Shown: piece by piece, positions 7,574-10,114 of the stretch
Layout: every line of letters begins with the position of its first letter
How positions within the stretch are numbered: the first letter of the stretch is position 1
NCBI GenBank assembly: GCA_018883705.1
Contig: JAHLFQ010000009.1
Coordinates: forward strand, 1-10,114
Reading direction: 5' to 3'
From: Candidatus Cellulosilyticum pullistercoris
GTDB taxonomy: Bacteria; Bacillota; Clostridia; Lachnospirales; Cellulosilyticaceae
Length of the DNA: 10,114 bases
Translations under genes and position numbers: made by a program
Notes under the pieces: generated by a model
Told to the model about the DNA's origin: nothing
The model's database searches: none
Seen by the model: only the letters and a program-made list of their open reading frames with translations

Positions 7574-7602
7574 TTGATTAATAGGCTTATCTATTTTATA
7601 TT
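7574..7602 (+). promoter_or_regulatory. Promoter of the YitT-family gene
   Basis: TTGATT (7574-7579) and TATATT (7597-7602) are spaced by 17 bases. The predicted start near 7609 leaves a leader of about 30 bases, with the ribosome-binding site AGGAG just before the ATG at 7640. Confidence 0.6.
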
Positions 7603-7639
7603 TATAGATGATTATTTTTACATCCTATAGGAGATTATC

Positions 7640-8503
7640 ATGAAACCTCAACTATTTAGCTTTAATCGTATCTTAAGTATTATTTTAGGCACCTTGCTGA
7701 TAGCTATCGCCACCAATGGCATTCTACTTCCCAACCATCTTTTAAGCGGAGGCGTTAATGGGATTTCAATGCTTTTTTACTTTTTATTTAACTTTAAAGT
7801 CAGCGTACTTGTTATCCTGATTAATATTCCTATTTTTATCTTAGGTTTATTATTTTTAAGAAAAACGTATTTAGCTTACAGTCTATTTGGTATGCTTATG
7901 CTTTCTTTCTGGCTTGAAGTAACAGACTGTATTTCTATTCCTACAGATGATACTCTTTCTATCTTAGTTATAGCCGGTTTACTACACGGTCTTGGAACAG
8001 GTATCATCTTTAGAGCAGATGGTTCTACGGGCGGAACAGATATTATTGCTAAAATTATAAATAAATATTTTTCTATTAATATGGCAACTGTCACCTTATC
8101 TTTAAATACCATCATTATTTTATTATCTATCTACTTCTTTAATATTGATATTGCTGTTCTTACTATTAGTACCATGTTCATCAGTAGTCAAGTCGTTAAC
8201 TTTGTAGTAGATGGTATTAACCGCAAACGTACACTTTATATCATTACAGATGCCATGCATTTTGAGGAATTATCCGCAACCCTCCTTAAAGAACTGCATC
8301 GAGGGGTAACCATGATTCCAGCTATTGGTGCCTATACTTCTGCAACAAAGTATATTTTATTTACAACTGTTAGTGTAAGAGAAGTCGCTAAAGCAAAGCA
8401 GATCGTATTAAATATTGATTCAAAAGCCTTTATGACAGTTACCGAAACTTCCCAAGTCATTGGAAATGGTCGTGGATTTACTCATCTAGACCAACGCTCT
8501 TAA
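7640..8503 (+). CDS. YitT family integral membrane protein (DUF161 plus DUF2179)
   Basis: A 287-residue YitT-family membrane protein. The N-terminal part has about six to seven hydrophobic segments (near 11-30, 40-50, 54-73, 78-92, 105-124, 148-168, 171-190). It carries both family signatures: LLSGGVNGISMLFY (34-47) and GTGIIFRADGSTGGTDIIAKI (119-139). The soluble C-terminal DUF2179 domain (about 196-284) has RGVTMIPAIGAYTS (221-234), a REVAKAKQIV helix and the GNGRGF end. The role of the family is not firmly established; transport or sensing is often suggested. The ATG at 7640 has a clear site (AGGAG, about 6-base gap). It is a single-gene unit: a promoter lies before it, a strong terminator after it, and both neighbours are on the other strand. 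Paralogues are common, so I give no symbol. Confidence 0.93.
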   Translation: MKPQLFSFNRILSIILGTLLIAIATNGILLPNHLLSGGVNGISMLFYFLFNFKVSVLVILINIPIFILGLLFLRKTYLAYSLFGMLMLSFWLEVTDCISIPTDDTLSILVIAGLLHGLGTGIIFRADGSTGGTDIIAKIINKYFSINMATVTLSLNTIIILLSIYFFNIDIAVLTISTMFISSQVVNFVVDGINRKRTLYIITDAMHFEELSATLLKELHRGVTMIPAIGAYTSATKYILFTTVSVREVAKAKQIVLNIDSKAFMTVTETSQVIGNGRGFTHLDQRS

Positions 8504-8520
8504 CTAAATCATGTTTCAAG

Positions 8521-8563
8521 TAAAAAAGACTTCCTAAGTTTATTCCTTAGGAAGTCTTTTTTA
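8521..8563. terminator. Two-way terminator between yitT-like gene and trpS
   Basis: An 18-bp perfect stem: T plus AAAAAAGACTTCCTAAG (8521-8538) pairs with CTTAGGAAGTCTTTTTT plus A (8546-8563) around a 7-base loop. Each strand ends in a run of six T, so it serves both the plus-strand YitT gene (stop at 8503) and the minus-strand trpS (stop at 8582). This is the usual arrangement for convergent genes. Confidence 0.93.
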
Positions 8564-8581
8564 TTTACTCTTTTCTAATCT

Positions 8582-9589
8582 CTATCTTACAATAGGTGGA
8601 AAACCTACTTTCTTTTGTACCTTACGAAGAGTCTTAGTTGCTAAGTAATTTGCTGTTTCTGCATTCTTCTTAATTAAGCTATCAATATAAGCTTTATCAT
8701 TACTGAGTTCTTTAAATCTTGCTTGAATTGGTCTAAGTTCTTCAACAACTGCTTCTCCAACTCTTAACTTAAAGTCACCATATCCTTTTCCTTCAAACTC
8801 ATTTTGTACTTGTTCTATGGTTTGTCCAGTAATAGAACTATAGATTGTCATCAAATTACTTACACCTGGTTTATTCTCTACATCAAATCGTACTTCAGTA
8901 TCAGAATCCGTTACAGCACGTTTGAACTTACGAATAATAGTATCTGGATCATCAATAATCGTAATAGAAGCATTAGCATCTTGATCTGATTTTGACATTT
9001 TCTTTGTAGGATCTTGAAGACTCATAATTTTTGCCCCAACCTTTGGTATATAGGCTTCTGGTACTTTAAAAGTCTCACCATACAAGTTGTTGAAACGAAT
9101 AGCCACATCACGAGTCAACTCTAAATGTTGTTTTTGATCCACACCCACAGGTACTAAATCTGTTTGATAAAGTAAAATATCCGCTGCCATTAGTGCTGGA
9201 TACGTAAATAATCCTGCATTAATATTATCACTATGTTTTTGTGATTTATCTTTAAATTGTGTCATTCTACTTAATTCACCCATATAAGTAAAGCAATTTA
9301 AGATCCAAGCAAGTTCTGCATGGGCAGATACGTGAGATTGCATATAAATAACATTTTTCTCAGGATCTAATCCTGCTGCAATATAAAGCATCATTAAATC
9401 TCTTGCATTTTTTCTAAGTACTGCTGGTTCTTGTTTAACAGTAATTGCATGCATATCTACAATACAGTATAAGCAGTTATATTCATCTTGAAGAGACGTC
9501 CAATTTTTAAGGGCACCTAAATAATTTCCTAATGTAATTGTACCTGATGGTTGCATACCACTAAAAATAACTTTTTTTTGATCACTCAT
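8582..9589 (-). CDS. trpS: Tryptophanyl-tRNA synthetase
   Basis: This class I synthetase charges tRNA-Trp with tryptophan using ATP. At 335 residues it fits bacterial TrpRS. The first signature is PSGTITLGNYLGA (14-26), with the TLGN form of the HIGH motif, as in Bacillus. Other landmarks are FSGMQPSG at the start, CIVDMHAITV (42-51), GELSRMTQFKDKS (104-116), LVPVGVDQKQHLELTRD (145-161) and the ATP-binding KKMSKS (196-201). The ATG at 9589 follows GAGGTG with a 5-base gap. The promoter lies at 9649-9677 and the gene ends at the shared terminator at 8521-8563. No T-box leader could be recognised. It is divergent from luxS. Nothing unusual was seen in the coding region. Confidence 0.98.
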   Translation of the reverse strand: MSDQKKVIFSGMQPSGTITLGNYLGALKNWTSLQDEYNCLYCIVDMHAITVKQEPAVLRKNARDLMMLYIAAGLDPEKNVIYMQSHVSAHAELAWILNCFTYMGELSRMTQFKDKSQKHSDNINAGLFTYPALMAADILLYQTDLVPVGVDQKQHLELTRDVAIRFNNLYGETFKVPEAYIPKVGAKIMSLQDPTKKMSKSDQDANASITIIDDPDTIIRKFKRAVTDSDTEVRFDVENKPGVSNLMTIYSSITGQTIEQVQNEFEGKGYGDFKLRVGEAVVEELRPIQARFKELSNDKAYIDSLIKKNAETANYLATKTLRKVQKKVGFPPIVR

Positions 9590-9648
9590 TTGTGCACCTC
9601 TTTATTTCTACATATTTAATCTCAATTTTTATTTTAATATTATCTTTT

Positions 9649-9677
9649 ATGTTATCAGACAACTTACTTTTTATCAA
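9649..9677 (-). promoter_or_regulatory. Candidate promoter of trpS
   Basis: On the minus strand, TTGATA (9672-9677) and TAACAT (9649-9654) are spaced by 17 bases, with a TG one base before the -10 (TGATAACAT). The predicted start near 9642 gives a leader of about 50 bases, too short for a T-box riboswitch. If the promoter is instead further upstream, it would overlap the luxS promoter. Confidence 0.5.
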
Positions 9678-9728
9678 GGGAAAACTCTCTTTAAGTGCTA
9701 CCTACTAGTCTAAAATTTAAATGTAAGT

Positions 9729-9734
9729 TATAAT
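9729..9734 (+). promoter_or_regulatory. Candidate -10 element of luxS
   Basis: A perfect TATAAT at 9729-9734 lies 60 bases before the luxS start. The -35 position (9706-9711, TAGTCT) matches the consensus poorly. A 6-bp inverted repeat, TACTAG (9703-9708) and CTAGTA (9753-9758), brackets it and could be an operator. The leader from about 9741 to 9794 shows no recognised riboswitch. Confidence 0.5.
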
Positions 9735-9794
9735 ATTTAAGAACTAAATTGTCTAGTAAGATTATGATAACTATCAATAAGGAAGGGCATATAC

Positions 9795-10114
9795 ATGAAA
9801 AAAATCGCAAGTTTTACTGTTAATCATATTGATTTACTTCCTGGTATCTATGTTTCTCGCATGGATACTGTAGGTGAAGCAGTACTTACAACCTATGATT
9901 TACGTCTTAAAAGACCTAATCTAGAACCTGTTATGAATACTGCTGAAATTCATACTATCGAACATATTGCAGCTACTTTTTTACGTAATCATCCTATTTT
10001 TGCAGATGAAACGATTTATTTTGGACCAATGGGATGCCGTACTGGTTTCTATCTTATCTTAAAAGGTGAAAGAAGCTCAAAAGAAATCGTTCCTCTTATT
10101 ACCGAACTTTTTGA
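9795..10114 (+). CDS. luxS: S-ribosylhomocysteine lyase LuxS, partial at window end
   Basis: LuxS splits S-ribosylhomocysteine into homocysteine and 4,5-dihydroxy-2,3-pentanedione, the precursor of the AI-2 signal, as part of recycling the product of SAM-dependent methylation. Only the first 106 complete codons are in the window. The family is about 150-160 residues, so roughly a third is missing, with the third metal ligand (Cys of the GHxCG motif). Seen here are the metal-binding pair His53 and His57 with the catalytic Glu56 between them (HTIEH), and FGPMGCRTGFY (76-86) with the catalytic Cys81. These correspond to B. subtilis His54, Glu57, His58 and Cys84. The ATG at 9795 has a good site (GGAAGGG, 7-base gap). 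The frame stays open to the edge, so the truncation is only the window limit. pfs, often its metabolic partner, is not in the window. Confidence 0.97.
   Translation, partial: MKKIASFTVNHIDLLPGIYVSRMDTVGEAVLTTYDLRLKRPNLEPVMNTAEIHTIEHIAATFLRNHPIFADETIYFGPMGCRTGFYLILKGERSSKEIVPLITELF

Noticed and set aside
9741..9794. A SAM-type riboswitch in front of luxS
   Set aside because: The leader is only about 54 bases and has none of the stems or the terminator expected of S-box RNAs.

Overview
The window looks like ordinary chromosome from a low-GC, Gram-positive anaerobe of the class Clostridia. The best lineage clue is the LigA: its N-terminal motif and its NPRNLCSGSVRQL stretch resemble, from memory, the divergent LigA of Lachnospiraceae and relatives. 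AT-rich spacers, purine-rich Shine-Dalgarno sites and yerC next to pcrA and ligA (as in Bacillus) support a Firmicute. I do not claim a genus. I found no tRNA, rRNA, insertion sequence, phage gene, CRISPR array or toxin-antitoxin pair.

Layout from left to right. Positions 1-7369 carry six genes on the minus strand. In transcription order they are a PHP-domain phosphoesterase (YcdX type), the TrpR-like regulator yerC, the helicase pcrA, the DNA ligase ligA, the proline gene proA, and a 62-residue single-span membrane protein of unknown function. They are not one simple operon. An intrinsic terminator lies between yerC and pcrA, another lies between pcrA and ligA, and proA, yerC and the small gene each have a promoter-like sequence. 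Positions 7370-7639 form a divergent promoter region. A YitT-family membrane protein (7640-8503, plus strand) converges on trpS (8582-9589, minus strand), and a long two-way terminator separates them. trpS is divergent from luxS, which starts at 9795 and runs off the right end.

The functions are mostly housekeeping: DNA repair and replication (PcrA, LigA), proline synthesis (ProA), tryptophan charging of tRNA (TrpS), and recycling of the S-adenosylhomocysteine product with AI-2 precursor formation (LuxS). The less characterised parts are the PHP protein, YitT, YerC and the small membrane protein.

I did not find an undescribed multi-gene system. The points most worth a second look are the terminator directly in front of pcrA, the orphan small membrane protein with its misplaced strong ribosome-binding site, and the changed NMN-site residues of LigA. 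Start sites were corrected for pcrA (ATG at 6230) and ligA (probably ATG at 3698).
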